This document shows, one piece after another, positions 52,164-61,159 of a DNA stretch of 64,000 nucleotides (positions are counted from its first letter, which is position 1; every line of letters starts with the position of its first letter). A program made the position numbers and the translations under genes. The stretch comes from Bradyrhizobium sp. NDS-1 (GTDB lineage Bacteria; Pseudomonadota; Alphaproteobacteria; Rhizobiales; Xanthobacteraceae): contig NZ_CP136628.1 of assembly GCF_032918005.1 (NCBI RefSeq), positions 4,573,501 to 4,637,500 on the forward strand, read 5' to 3'. The notes beneath the pieces are model-generated. The model was not told the origin of the DNA. It ran no database searches and worked only from the letters and a program-made list of their open reading frames with translations.

Positions 52164-53257
52164 GCATGCTCACCAACACACTCGGGCGCTATTTCGCCGG
52201 CCGCTTCGTGGTCGCCGCGCTCGGCGTGTTCGCGAGCATTTTCCTGCTGCTGGTGCTGGTCGACTACATCGAGATGGTGCGCAAGACCTCTGGCCTGGCA
52301 TCCGCCTCGGCGCTCATGGTGGCCGAGACCTCGCTGTTCCGGGTGCCGCAGCTGCTGGAGAAGCTGACGCCGTTCTGCATGCTGGTCGGCGCCATGACCT
52401 GCTACCTCGCCCTCTCCCGCCGGCTCGAGCTCGTGGTGGCGCGCGCCGCCGGCATTTCCGCATGGCAGTTCATCTCGCCGGCGCTCGGCAGTGCGCTCCT
52501 GATCGGAGTGATCGCTACCGTTGCCTACAATCCGATGTCGGCAAACTTGCGCGAAGCCTCCAAGCGCATGGAGGCCGAGCTGTTCGGCTCGGCGCCCGGC
52601 GGCGGCATCCAGGACGCCTCCGGCTTCTGGCTCAACCAGGTGACCAGCGACGGCCAGACCATCATCAATGCGGCGCGCAGCGAGCAGCAGGGCGTCCGGC
52701 TCACGGGGCTCACGCTGTTCCGGTTCGACCCGGAGCAGCACTTCAAGGAACGGGTCGAGGCGCGCGAGGCGACACTCGAGAGCGGCCGCTGGCTGTTCAA
52801 GGGCGTGCGCCGCTTCTCGCTGGACTCCCCGCCGGTCGATCAGGCCACCCTGGAGATTCCAACGACCCTGACCGAGGCGCAGGTCCGCAACAGCTTTTCC
52901 ACCCCCGAGACTGTGTCCTTTTGGCAACTACCGAGCTACATCCGCTCTTCCGAGAGCTCAGGCTTCGCGACAGCCGGATACCGACTCCAGTATCAAAAGC
53001 TTCTGGCGCAGCCGTTTTTGCTGGCTGCAATGGTGATGCTCGCGGCCTCCGTGTCGTTGCGCTTCTTCCGGATGGGCGGCGTGCAAAAGATGGTTTTGAG
53101 TGGCGTGGGCGCAGGCTTTCTGCTCTACGTTCTGTCGAAAGTGACTGAAGACTTGAGCAAGGCTGAGTTGATGCATCCGATCGCTGCGGCGTGGTTGCCT
53201 GCAGTGGTGGGCGGCCTCACCGGCTTTTTGGCCTTGTTGTACCAGGAGGACGGTTAG
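52160..53257 (+). CDS. lptG: LPS export ABC permease LptG
   Basis: 365 residues from ATG 52160, overlapping the lptF stop by 4 nt. It shows the same six-helix plus jellyroll layout; RRLELVVARAAGISAWQFIS is the coupling-helix segment and the C-terminal helices include FFRMGGVQKMVLSGVGAGFL. It partners LptF. Its TAG stop shares the G of the lptD GTG start. Confidence 0.95.
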   Translation: MSMLTNTLGRYFAGRFVVAALGVFASIFLLLVLVDYIEMVRKTSGLASASALMVAETSLFRVPQLLEKLTPFCMLVGAMTCYLALSRRLELVVARAAGISAWQFISPALGSALLIGVIATVAYNPMSANLREASKRMEAELFGSAPGGGIQDASGFWLNQVTSDGQTIINAARSEQQGVRLTGLTLFRFDPEQHFKERVEAREATLESGRWLFKGVRRFSLDSPPVDQATLEIPTTLTEAQVRNSFSTPETVSFWQLPSYIRSSESSGFATAGYRLQYQKLLAQPFLLAAMVMLAASVSLRFFRMGGVQKMVLSGVGAGFLLYVLSKVTEDLSKAELMHPIAAAWLPAVVGGLTGFLALLYQEDG

Positions 53258-55746
53258 TGACTGCCGTCCGTCGAGGACTCGTGTCTCGTTTGACGCGGCG
53301 CACCGTAGTGCGCGCGAACGGGAGCGGCTTGTCCATCCGCAGGCTGTTGCTCGCCGGCGTCACCGCGGCCTCGCTCGGCGGGCTGATCGATGTCGCCGCC
53401 ATTGCGCCGGCGTCCGCCCAGAGCTTCACCTACAATCCGCTGCCGCCGCGTCCGAAGCCGCCCAAGGCTCCCAACGACAACCAGATGCTGGTGCAGGCGA
53501 CCGAGGTCGATTACGACTACAACAATTCGCGCGTCTCGGCGGTCGGTAACGTCCAGCTGTTCTACAACGGCACCAGCGTCGAAGCCGACAGGGTCGTCTA
53601 CGACCAGAAGACCAAGCGGCTGCATGCCGAAGGCAACATCCGCATGACGGATGCCGACGGCAAGATCACCTATGCCGAGATCATGGATCTCTCCGACGAT
53701 TACCGCGACGGCTTCGTCGATTCGCTGCGCGTGGACACCGCCGACCAGACACGCATGGCCGCGAGCCGCGCCGACCGCTCCAGCGGCAACTACACGGTGT
53801 TCGAGAACGGCGTCTACACCGCCTGCGCGCCGTGCAAGGACGATCCGAAGAAGCCGCCGCTGTGGCAGGTCAAGGGTGCGCGCATCATCCACGACCAGCA
53901 GGAGAAGATGCTGTATTTCGAGACGGCGCAGATCGAGTTCTTCGGCGTGCCGCTCGCCTACATGCCCTATTTCTCGACGCCCGACCCGACCGTGAAGCGC
54001 AAGAGCGGCTTCCTGATGCCGGGTTACTTCCCGGGCACGACGAACACCGGCTTCGGTGCCGAGGTTCCCTATTATTGGGCGATCGCGCCCGACATGGACG
54101 CCACCTTCACCCCCCGCTTCATGTCGCGGCAGGGCGTGATGCTGCAGGGCGAATTCCGCCAGCGCCTGATCGACGGCGCCTACCAGATCCGCGCTTACGG
54201 CATCAACCAGCTCGATCCCGGAGCGTTCGCCGGACAGCCCGGCGACCGCGACTTCCGCGGCGCCGTCGACACCAAGGGTCAGTTCGCGCTGAACGACAAA
54301 TGGGTCTGGGGCTGGGACGGCGTCCTGATGTCCGACTACTATTTCTTCTCGGACTACCGGCTCTACCAGTACCGCGATCCGCTCGGCTCGTTCCTGCTGC
54401 TGCCGACGGAAGCGCTGTCGCAGCTCTATCTGACCGGCGTCGGCAACCGCAGCTACTTCGATGCGCGCACGATGTACTGGCTGAGCTATTCGGGCAACCA
54501 GAGCCAGGTGCCGATCGTCTATCCGGTGATCGACTATTCCAACGTACTCAACTATCCGGTGTTCGGCGGCGAGTTCAGCTACAAGACCAATTTCGTGAAC
54601 CTGTCGCGTGACGAGGCGGTGTTCGACCCGATCACGACGATCGCCAACACCAACAGTCTTTGCACCACGGCGTCGGCCGATCCGCTGGCCCGCACGCCGT
54701 CGCAGTGCCTGCTGCGCGGCTTCCCCGGCAGCTATACCCGTCTCACCGCTGAAGCGCAGTGGCGCAAATCGTTCACCGACCCGCTCGGCCAGATTTGGAC
54801 GCCGTTCGCCAGCCTGCGCGCCGACGCGATCAACTCATCGGTCTCCAACCAGCCGGGCGTGTCGAACTATCTTCCCGTCGGCGACACCCAGGCGTTCCGC
54901 CTGATGCCGACCGTGGGCCTGGAATACCGCTATCCCTTCATCAACGTTCAGCCCTGGGGCTCGACCACCGTCGAGCCGATCGCGCAGATCATCATTCGCC
55001 CGAACGAGACCTATGCCGGCAGGCTCCCGAACGAGGATGCCCAGAGCATGGTGTTCGACGCCTCGAACCTGTTCAGCGTCGACAAGTTTTCCGGCTACGA
55101 CCGCGTCGAGGGCGGCGGCCGCGCCAATGTCGGCGTGCAGTCCACCACGCAGTTCGACAGGGGCGGCGCCGTCAAGGCGCTGTTCGGCCAGTCCTACCAG
55201 CTGTTCGGCATGAACTCCTTCGCGGTCAATGACTCCATCAATACCGGTCTGGATTCCGGCCTGGACAAGCCGCGTTCCGATTACGTCGCGAGTGCGAGCT
55301 ACTCACCCAACAGCACCTATACGTTCAGCGTCCGCTCCCGCATGGACGAGCAGACCTGGAACGTCCAGCGCTTCGAGGCGGAAGGCCGCGCCAATTTCAA
55401 TCGCTGGTCCGTCTCCGTGCTGTACGGCAATTACGCGCAGCAGCCGGAACTCGGTTATCTGACCCGCCGCGAGGGCATCTTGACCTCGGGCTCGATCAAG
55501 CTCGCCACCAACTGGGTGGTATCGGGTTCGGCGCGGTGGGACCTCGAGGCCAACAAGATCAACCAGTATGTGCTCGGCGCCGGCTACGTCGACGATTGCT
55601 TCGTGCTGGCGGCGAACTACGTAACTTCGTATAGCTATTCCGCGGGCACCGCGCCGCCCGTGCTGAGCCATGCGTTCATGTTCCAGATCGGCCTGCGCAC
55701 GCTGGCGACCTCGTCGACGTCCAGCAGTTCCGCCGGCCTCCAGTGA
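53257..55746 (+). CDS. lptD: LPS-assembly protein LptD
   Basis: 829 residues with a GTG start at 53257 that overlaps the lptG stop (TAGTG). The signal region (residues about 28-50) ends ASAQ. An N-terminal OstA/LptA-like domain (YDYNNSRVSAVGNVQLFYNG, QKTKRLHAEGNIRMTDADGK) is followed by the 26-strand barrel (MPYFSTPDPTVKRKSGFLMP). The C-terminus ends in a Ser/Thr-rich tail (TLATSSTSSSSAGLQ). It inserts LPS into the outer leaflet with LptE. Few Cys are present (CAPC near 190), so the disulfide pattern of E. coli LptD is not obvious. Confidence 0.94.
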   Translation: MTAVRRGLVSRLTRRTVVRANGSGLSIRRLLLAGVTAASLGGLIDVAAIAPASAQSFTYNPLPPRPKPPKAPNDNQMLVQATEVDYDYNNSRVSAVGNVQLFYNGTSVEADRVVYDQKTKRLHAEGNIRMTDADGKITYAEIMDLSDDYRDGFVDSLRVDTADQTRMAASRADRSSGNYTVFENGVYTACAPCKDDPKKPPLWQVKGARIIHDQQEKMLYFETAQIEFFGVPLAYMPYFSTPDPTVKRKSGFLMPGYFPGTTNTGFGAEVPYYWAIAPDMDATFTPRFMSRQGVMLQGEFRQRLIDGAYQIRAYGINQLDPGAFAGQPGDRDFRGAVDTKGQFALNDKWVWGWDGVLMSDYYFFSDYRLYQYRDPLGSFLLLPTEALSQLYLTGVGNRSYFDARTMYWLSYSGNQSQVPIVYPVIDYSNVLNYPVFGGEFSYKTNFVNLSRDEAVFDPITTIANTNSLCTTASADPLARTPSQCLLRGFPGSYTRLTAEAQWRKSFTDPLGQIWTPFASLRADAINSSVSNQPGVSNYLPVGDTQAFRLMPTVGLEYRYPFINVQPWGSTTVEPIAQIIIRPNETYAGRLPNEDAQSMVFDASNLFSVDKFSGYDRVEGGGRANVGVQSTTQFDRGGAVKALFGQSYQLFGMNSFAVNDSINTGLDSGLDKPRSDYVASASYSPNSTYTFSVRSRMDEQTWNVQRFEAEGRANFNRWSVSVLYGNYAQQPELGYLTRREGILTSGSIKLATNWVVSGSARWDLEANKINQYVLGAGYVDDCFVLAANYVTSYSYSAGTAPPVLSHAFMFQIGLRTLATSSTSSSSAGLQ

Positions 55747-55800
55747 ACGGTTTGAAGTGCCGGCCGCGCTTGCCCTCATCACAGGCTCGACGCGGTTGAC

Positions 55801-56751
55801 ATGCGAGCGACAATCATGACGTCCCCATTGCCCGTCTTCCGCCTCCTGCTCGCCGTCAGTGCCGGGCTGTTCCTGACCGGACTGCCCTCGCCGTCGCGCG
55901 CGCAGAACATCGTCGTCATGGTCAACGGTGATCCGATCACCGATTTCGACATCGATCAGCGCTCCAAGCTCGACCAGCTGACGACGCAAAAGGTCCCGAG
56001 CCGCGAGCAGGTCATCAACGAGCTGATCGACGACAAGGTGAAGCTCAAGGAAGGCAAGAAGTACGGGGTCGATCCCGGCGTCTCCGAGGTCAACCAGTCC
56101 TTCGAGGGGATGGCGCAGCGCATGCGCATCACGCCGGAGCAGCTCACCAAGTCGCTCGAATCCAAGGGCGTCCGCCCCGAAACGCTGAAGGGCCGCATGA
56201 AGTCCGAGATGGTCTGGACCAGCCTCGTGCGCGGCCGCTTCAAGGAGAAGCTGCTGGTCGGCGAGCGCGAGGTCGCGCAAGCCGTGCAGGCCCAGACCGG
56301 CGACAAGCTTCAGATCGAGGGCACCGAATACAAGATGCAGCCGATCGTGCTGATCGTGCCGCGCGGCTCGTCGGCGGCATTCCTGGAAACACGCAAGAAG
56401 GAAGCCGAGACTTATCGCTCGCGGGTCGGAAGCTGCGAGGAAGCCAATTCTCTGTTCCGCTCGACGCCGAACGCCACCATCCGCGACAGCGTCACCAAGA
56501 CCACTGCGGAACTGCCGGAGGCGCTGCGCAAGGTGCTCGACGACACGCCGATCGGCCGTTTGACCGCGCCCGAGCTGACCAAGAACGGCATCGAGATGGT
56601 GGTGCTGTGCTCGCGCAAGCCGACCATGATCGACACGCCGAAGAAGCGCGAGGTCCGCGAGAAAATGTACCAGGAGAAGTACGAGAAGACCCAGAAGGCC
56701 TATCTCGACGACCTCCGCAAGGCGGCGATGATCGAATATCGCAACCGCTGA
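55801..56751 (+). CDS. surA: Periplasmic chaperone/PPIase SurA-like
   Basis: 316 residues. Signal peptide ends SRAQ near 35. The SurA N domain follows (NIVVMVNGDPITDFDIDQRS, PSREQVINELIDDKVKLKEG). A single region at about 170-290 could be a degenerate parvulin domain, and the C-terminal helix returns to the N domain. It chaperones outer-membrane proteins such as LptD. The stop overlaps pdxA (TGATG). Confidence 0.88.
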   Translation: MRATIMTSPLPVFRLLLAVSAGLFLTGLPSPSRAQNIVVMVNGDPITDFDIDQRSKLDQLTTQKVPSREQVINELIDDKVKLKEGKKYGVDPGVSEVNQSFEGMAQRMRITPEQLTKSLESKGVRPETLKGRMKSEMVWTSLVRGRFKEKLLVGEREVAQAVQAQTGDKLQIEGTEYKMQPIVLIVPRGSSAAFLETRKKEAETYRSRVGSCEEANSLFRSTPNATIRDSVTKTTAELPEALRKVLDDTPIGRLTAPELTKNGIEMVVLCSRKPTMIDTPKKREVREKMYQEKYEKTQKAYLDDLRKAAMIEYRNR

Positions 56752-57767
56752 TGGCCCATCGCGCAGCAAAGTCCCTTCCCCTTGCCCTGACTCTGGGAGA
56801 GCCCGCCGGCATCGGCCCCGACATCACGATCGCAGCCTGGCTGAGGCGCCGCGAGCTGAACCTGCCCGCCTTCTACCTGCTCGGCGACGAGGCGCTGATC
56901 GCCCGGCGTGCCAAGGCGCTCGGCGCCGATATCAGGATCGCCGCGGTGAGCCCCGGCGAAGCCGAAGCCGCCTTCGCTGACGCCCTGCCCGTCGTCGCCA
57001 CCGGCGAGCGTGCGACCGCCGAGCCCGGCAAGCCCGATGCATCGAGCGCGACGGCTGCGCTCGCCTCGATCCGGCAGGCGGTCACCGATGTCCGCGAGGG
57101 CCGCGCCGGCGCGGTCGTCACCAATCCGATCGCCAAGAGCGTGCTCTACCGCGCAGGCTTCCGTCATCCCGGCCACACCGAGTTCCTTGCCGAGCTCGCA
57201 GCCGAGGACGGCCGCGTGCCGCAGCCGGTGATGATGCTGTGGTCGCCCCAGCTCGCCGTGGTGCCCGTCACCATCCACGTCTCGATGCGCGAGGCGCTGG
57301 CCCAGCTCACCAGCGAGCTGATCGTCTCGACCGTCCGCATCGTCGCAACCGAGCTGAAATCCCGCTTCGGCATCGCGCGGCCGCGCATCGCGGTTTCCGG
57401 CCTCAATCCCCATGCCGGCGAGGACGGCTCGCTCGGCCACGAGGAGCAGACCATCATCGCGCCGGCGCTCAAGGCGCTGCGCCGCGACGGCATCGAGGCA
57501 AGAGGCCCGCTGCCCGCCGACACCATGTTCCACGAAGCCGCGCGTGCTACCTACGACTGCGCCGTGTGCATGTATCACGACCAGGCGCTGATCCCGATCA
57601 AGACTGTCGCCTTCGACGACGCGGTCAACGTCACGCTCGGCCTGCCCTTGATCCGCACCTCGCCCGATCACGGCACCGCCTTCGACATCGCCGGCACGGG
57701 CAAGGCCAATCCGGCGAGCCTCATCGCGGCCTTGAGGCTCGCAAGCCGCATGGCTTCGCAAAGCTGA
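56751..57767 (+). CDS. pdxA: 4-hydroxythreonine-4-phosphate dehydrogenase
   Basis: 338 residues from the ATG at 56751, which overlaps the surA stop. [13 protein letters not shown] is the family start. Metal-site His residues lie in [12 protein letters not shown] and in [12 protein letters not shown], and the end motif is [20 protein letters not shown]. It oxidises 4-phosphohydroxy-L-threonine on the way to pyridoxal phosphate. The stop overlaps rsmA (TGATG). Confidence 0.96.
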   Translation: MAHRAAKSLPLALTLGEPAGIGPDITIAAWLRRRELNLPAFYLLGDEALIARRAKALGADIRIAAVSPGEAEAAFADALPVVATGERATAEPGKPDASSATAALASIRQAVTDVREGRAGAVVTNPIAKSVLYRAGFRHPGHTEFLAELAAEDGRVPQPVMMLWSPQLAVVPVTIHVSMREALAQLTSELIVSTVRIVATELKSRFGIARPRIAVSGLNPHAGEDGSLGHEEQTIIAPALKALRRDGIEARGPLPADTMFHEAARATYDCAVCMYHDQALIPIKTVAFDDAVNVTLGLPLIRTSPDHGTAFDIAGTGKANPASLIAALRLASRMASQS

Positions 57768-58624
57768 TGAGCGCCATCGACGACCTCCCGCCGCTGCGCG
57801 AGGTCATTCGCCAGCACGCGCTGTCGGCGCGCAAATCGCTCGGCCAGAACTTTCTGCTCGACCTCAATCTCACCGCCCGCATCGCCCGTGCGGCCGCGCC
57901 GCTGGAAGACTCCACCATCGTCGAGATCGGCCCCGGCCCCGGCGGGCTGACGCGGGCGCTGCTCGCGCTCGGCGCAAGGCGCGTCATCGCCATCGAGCAT
58001 GACGAGCGTGCGATCCCGGCACTGCGCGATATTTCCGCCCGCTACCCAGGCAGGCTCGAGATCGTGCACGGCGATGCCATGACCTTCGACCCGCGCCCGC
58101 TGCTCGGTGGCGAACGAGCAAAGATCGTCGCCAACCTGCCCTACAACATCGCGACCCAGCTTCTGATCAACTGGCTGACGAGCGAGCCCTGGCCGCCCTG
58201 GTACGATCTGATGGTCCTGATGTTCCAGCGCGAGGTCGGCGAACGCATCGTCGCGCGCGAGGACGAGGAGGCCTATGGCCGGCTCGGCGTGCTCGCCAAC
58301 TGGCGCTGCGAGACCAAGATCCTGTTCGACATTGCGCCGTCCGCCTTCGTGCCGCCGCCGAAGGTCACCTCCTCCGTCGTGCGCCTGGTGCCGCGCGCAG
58401 AGCCGCTTGCCTGCGATCGCAAGCTGCTCGAGCAGGTCGCAGCCGCGGCCTTCGGCCAGCGCCGCAAGATGCTGCGCCAGAGCCTGAAATCGCTCGGCGT
58501 CGATCCGGCGCGGCTCGCCGCTGCCGCCGGTGTCGATGCGACGCGGCGCGCCGAGACGATTCCCATTTCCGGGTTTGTTGCCATGGCCCGTGAATTGGCC
58601 AATATACGAACCGAAGAAGCATGA
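57767..58624 (+). CDS. rsmA: 16S rRNA dimethyladenosine transferase
   Basis: 285 residues from ATG 57767, overlapping the pdxA stop. [13 protein letters not shown] N-terminus ([12 protein letters not shown]), SAM motif [14 protein letters not shown] and catalytic [10 protein letters not shown] are present. It dimethylates two adjacent adenines near the 3' end of 16S rRNA. The last codons and stop lie inside a dispersed repeat (GAAGAAGCATGATC), so the C-terminal end is repeat-derived. Confidence 0.96.
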   Translation: MSAIDDLPPLREVIRQHALSARKSLGQNFLLDLNLTARIARAAAPLEDSTIVEIGPGPGGLTRALLALGARRVIAIEHDERAIPALRDISARYPGRLEIVHGDAMTFDPRPLLGGERAKIVANLPYNIATQLLINWLTSEPWPPWYDLMVLMFQREVGERIVAREDEEAYGRLGVLANWRCETKILFDIAPSAFVPPPKVTSSVVRLVPRAEPLACDRKLLEQVAAAAFGQRRKMLRQSLKSLGVDPARLAAAAGVDATRRAETIPISGFVAMARELANIRTEEA

Positions 58625-58685
58625 TCCGGACCCGAAGGGCCGCGCTAGCGCAAAGTGTGAAGCGGTTTTCCGGACGAGATCATGC
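58619..58685. repeat. Dispersed repeat, GCATGATC-type (family D)
   Basis: GCATGATC (58619-58626) and GATCATGC (58678-58685) are perfect inverted ends. The interior AAGTGTGAAGCGGTTTTCCG is, from general knowledge, a sequence scattered through Bradyrhizobium-type genomes. It overlaps the end of rsmA and precedes the alcohol dehydrogenase gene. Confidence 0.7.
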
Positions 58686-58717
58686 TCAAACCATGAGATA
58701 ATTTCGGAGGAAGAAAT

Positions 58718-59776
58718 ATGGCGTTGATGCGTCGGCAGTCCCTGGTCAAGTTCGATGCACCCTTGTGCGAGACCGTCGTCGATACGCCGAAGCCGCAAGG
58801 GCGCGAGGTGCTGGTGCGCATCGAGCGCTGCGGCCTCTGCCACTCCGATCTCCACATCCAGGACGGCTATGCCGATCTCGGCGGCGGCAAGAAGCTCGAC
58901 ACCACGCGCGGCATGACGCTGCCCTTCACGCTCGGCCACGAGATCGCCGGCGTGGTCGACGAGGTCGGCCCCGACGTCGCCGCCGGCCTCGTCGGCGCCA
59001 GGAAAGCCGTCTTCCCCTGGATCGGCTGCGGCCAGTGCCGCGACTGCGCCAATGGCGACGAGAACCTGTGTGTGAAGCAGCGCTTCCTCGGCGTTTCCAT
59101 CGATGGCGGATTCGCCACCCACGTGCTGGTGCCCGACGCGAAATACCTGCTCGACTACGATCCGCTGCCCGTCAACCAGGCCGCGACGCTGATGTGCTCC
59201 GGCGTCACCGCCTATGGCGCGCTCAAGCGACTGGTCGACCGTCCGCGCCAACGCAACCTCCTGCTGATCGGCCTCGGCGGCGTCGGCATGATGGGCCTGT
59301 CGTTCGCGCAGGCGATGTTCAAGCAGCCGATCACCGTTGCCGACCTCTCGCCGGCGGCGCGCGACACCGCGCTGAAGAACGGTGCCGCCGTCGCCTATGA
59401 TCCGTCCGAGCCCGACGTGATCAAGCGGATCCTGAAGGAGACCGAAGGCGGCTTCGACGAGATCGTCGATTTCGCCGGCAACGAGAAGTCGATGGCCTTT
59501 GCGGTCGCGGTCGCCGCGCGCGGCGGCAAGATTGTGGTCTCCGGCCTGATGGGCGGCCAGTTCACACTGCCGATGGTGCAGTGGGTCTACAAGCGCATGA
59601 CCATCGAAGGCTTCATGGTCGGCACGCTCGCTGAAGCCCAGGAGCTGATGGCGCTGGCGCGCGCCGGCAAGATCAAGCCGACGCCGATGCGCGAGGAGCC
59701 GATGGGCGATGTCCAGAAATGGATCGACGAGCTTCGCGCCGGCAAGGTGGTCGGCCGCATCGTGCTGAAGAACTGA
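58718..59776 (+). CDS. Zinc-dependent alcohol dehydrogenase family protein
   Basis: 352 residues, MDR superfamily. Catalytic zinc ligands are in RCGLCHSDLH and LGHEIAGVVDEVG. The structural zinc site is GCGQCRDCANGDENLC with four Cys, and the cofactor turn is LIGLGGVGMMGL. It oxidises alcohols to aldehydes with NAD(P); the substrate is unknown. The RBS is GGAGGAAG 7 nt before the ATG. A 10-bp GC palindrome follows the stop (59785-59821). Confidence 0.92.
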   Translation: MALMRRQSLVKFDAPLCETVVDTPKPQGREVLVRIERCGLCHSDLHIQDGYADLGGGKKLDTTRGMTLPFTLGHEIAGVVDEVGPDVAAGLVGARKAVFPWIGCGQCRDCANGDENLCVKQRFLGVSIDGGFATHVLVPDAKYLLDYDPLPVNQAATLMCSGVTAYGALKRLVDRPRQRNLLLIGLGGVGMMGLSFAQAMFKQPITVADLSPAARDTALKNGAAVAYDPSEPDVIKRILKETEGGFDEIVDFAGNEKSMAFAVAVAARGGKIVVSGLMGGQFTLPMVQWVYKRMTIEGFMVGTLAEAQELMALARAGKIKPTPMREEPMGDVQKWIDELRAGKVVGRIVLKN

Positions 59777-59784
59777 CCGTTCGC

Positions 59785-59821
59785 GTGCGGCGGGGGCGGA
59801 CGCAAGTCGCGCCCGCCGCAC
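59785..59821 (+). terminator. GC-rich hairpin after the alcohol dehydrogenase gene
   Basis: GTGCGGCGGG (59785-59794) pairs exactly with CCCGCCGCAC (59812-59821). There is no T-run, so termination strength is unclear. It abuts the following promoter candidate. Confidence 0.55.
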
Positions 59822-59846
59822 GGAACGCCTTCGGCCCCGCTGCGTT
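59822..59846 (+). promoter_or_regulatory. EcfG-type general stress promoter, exact match
   Basis: GGAAC (59822-59826), 16-nt spacer, CGTT (59843-59846) is an exact match to the alphaproteobacterial EcfG promoter consensus GGAAC-N16/17-CGTT. Transcription would begin near 59853, almost at the ATG 59855 of the small gene. Confidence 0.55.
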
Positions 59847-59854
59847 GGCAGCCC

Positions 59855-60091
59855 ATGTCCATTCGCTGCACCGTCGAAAGCGCATTCTTCATCGCCTGGA
59901 GCTGCCTGGAGCAGAGCGGCGAGCTCGGCCCGCCGGACGAGAGCGCCAACGTCATTCTCGACGCGATCGAAGCCCAGCTCAGGACCGGCGAACGCCGGCA
60001 GCTGATGCTCGCCAACAAGGCGATCGATGCCTACCGCGCGCATGCGGCGCAACGCCGATCCTTAGGGGACCGCGAAGCCTGCTTCGGGTGA
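59855..60091 (+). CDS. Small hypothetical protein, possible stress gene
   Basis: 78 residues: MSIRCTVESAFFIAWSCLEQ, then ESANVILDAIEAQLRTGERR and QLMLANKAIDAYRAHAA. It is mostly helical and soluble with no known domain. It lies 9 nt after an exact EcfG promoter match, so it may be made from a leaderless or near-leaderless mRNA in the general stress response (inference). Confidence 0.7.
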   Translation: MSIRCTVESAFFIAWSCLEQSGELGPPDESANVILDAIEAQLRTGERRQLMLANKAIDAYRAHAAQRRSLGDREACFG

Positions 60092-60427
60092 AGGTCATCA
60101 CCGCCCTAGGACCCGCCGGCCCGGCGGCATTCGGGCAGATCACGGCCGGCGGTCCGTCGGGCAAAGCGCACGGGGCACGGCGCTCGGCGCGAACAGGGTA
60201 CGCCAAACGGCGACCCCGCTATGTTCACTCCTGAACAGACTTCGCGACGATTAACGCTGCGGGGCGCGCGCATGCAACCCCGCCGCCGCGCCTTCCAAAA
60301 TTCCGCAAAACCCGCTCAAGAACTTTTGGGCCTTCAACGCCCCTTGTGTACACTTTGAAACCGTTGCTTCCGCCACGGAAACGTAGGGTTCTGGCGCGCC
60401 GATTCCCGGCAGCCAAGAGAAACACCT
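60092..60427. other. Intergenic region upstream of the first Crp/Fnr gene
   Basis: No supported gene in 336 bp. There is one 45-codon plus frame from ATG 60221, with Arg-rich, unconvincing translation. The last 70 nt (TTGTGTACACTTTGAAACCG, 60343-60362, contains the palindrome TGTACA) probably hold the promoter of the regulator gene. No FNR/FixK-type TTGAT-N4-ATCAA box is present. Confidence 0.4.
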
Positions 60428-61147
60428 GTGACCGGTCGGCCCCTGAACGATCTGCTCCGGCAGCTCGCCCCCCGAGATTTTGAACTCCTTGCCCCTCATC
60501 TCCAGCTGGTCGAACTCGAGGCGAGCCACATCCTGCACCATGCAGGCGATGCCGTGGCGGCGGTTCATTTCCCCTGCGGCCCCACGCTCGTGTCGTTCGC
60601 CGTACCGGTCGAGGATGACCGCGAGGTCGAGAGCCTGCTGGTGGGACGCGAGGGCGCCGTGGGCGTTGCCGCCGGCCGCAATCCTTCACTCGCTTATTCC
60701 CGTATCGTCGTGAAACTGGGCGGCGCGCTCGTTCGGCTGCCGTTGCGCGCGCTCGAGCAGGCGCAACAGAGGTCGGCCGCGCTGCAAGAGGTATTTTCGC
60801 GCTATGCCGACTGCCAGTTCGCGCAGTTGCTGCAAACAGCAGCTTGCAACGCCGCGCATTCGATCGAGCAGCGCGCCGCCAAGTGGATCATCTCCACGCA
60901 GGAACATATCGGCCAAGCGGAGATTCCCCTCACCCACGAGCAACTTGCCGGCATGCTGGGTGTCTCCCGCAGCTATGCCAGTCGCGTCATCCAGATGTTC
61001 AAGGCGAGGCGCATCCTCGCCACCCGCCGCGGTGCCATCCTGGTCCTCGACGCAGCCGCTCTCGACGCCAAGGCATGCTGCTGCAACGACTTGGTGAAGA
61101 AGCATTTTGATGAAGTGCTCGGCAGGGCGACTGCCGCCCAAGGCTAG
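60428..61147 (+). CDS. Crp/Fnr family transcriptional regulator A
   Basis: 239 residues with GTG start. An N-terminal cyclic-nucleotide-binding-type jellyroll (about 15-130) is followed by a long dimer helix and a C-terminal HTH (IPLTHEQLAGMLGVSRSYAS, VIQMFKARRI). The ligand site lacks the Crp cAMP-binding Arg-Ser pattern, and the N-terminus lacks Fnr iron-sulfur Cys. The tail has an unusual KACCCNDL triple Cys that might sense redox or metal. It is the first of three such genes within 2.6 kb. Confidence 0.85.
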   Translation: MTGRPLNDLLRQLAPRDFELLAPHLQLVELEASHILHHAGDAVAAVHFPCGPTLVSFAVPVEDDREVESLLVGREGAVGVAAGRNPSLAYSRIVVKLGGALVRLPLRALEQAQQRSAALQEVFSRYADCQFAQLLQTAACNAAHSIEQRAAKWIISTQEHIGQAEIPLTHEQLAGMLGVSRSYASRVIQMFKARRILATRRGAILVLDAAALDAKACCCNDLVKKHFDEVLGRATAAQG

Positions 61148-61159
61148 CGCGCGGCGGTC

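Noticed and set aside
60221..60358. 45-codon frame before regulator A
   Set aside because: Arg/Pro/Gln-rich translation without start context; probably chance.
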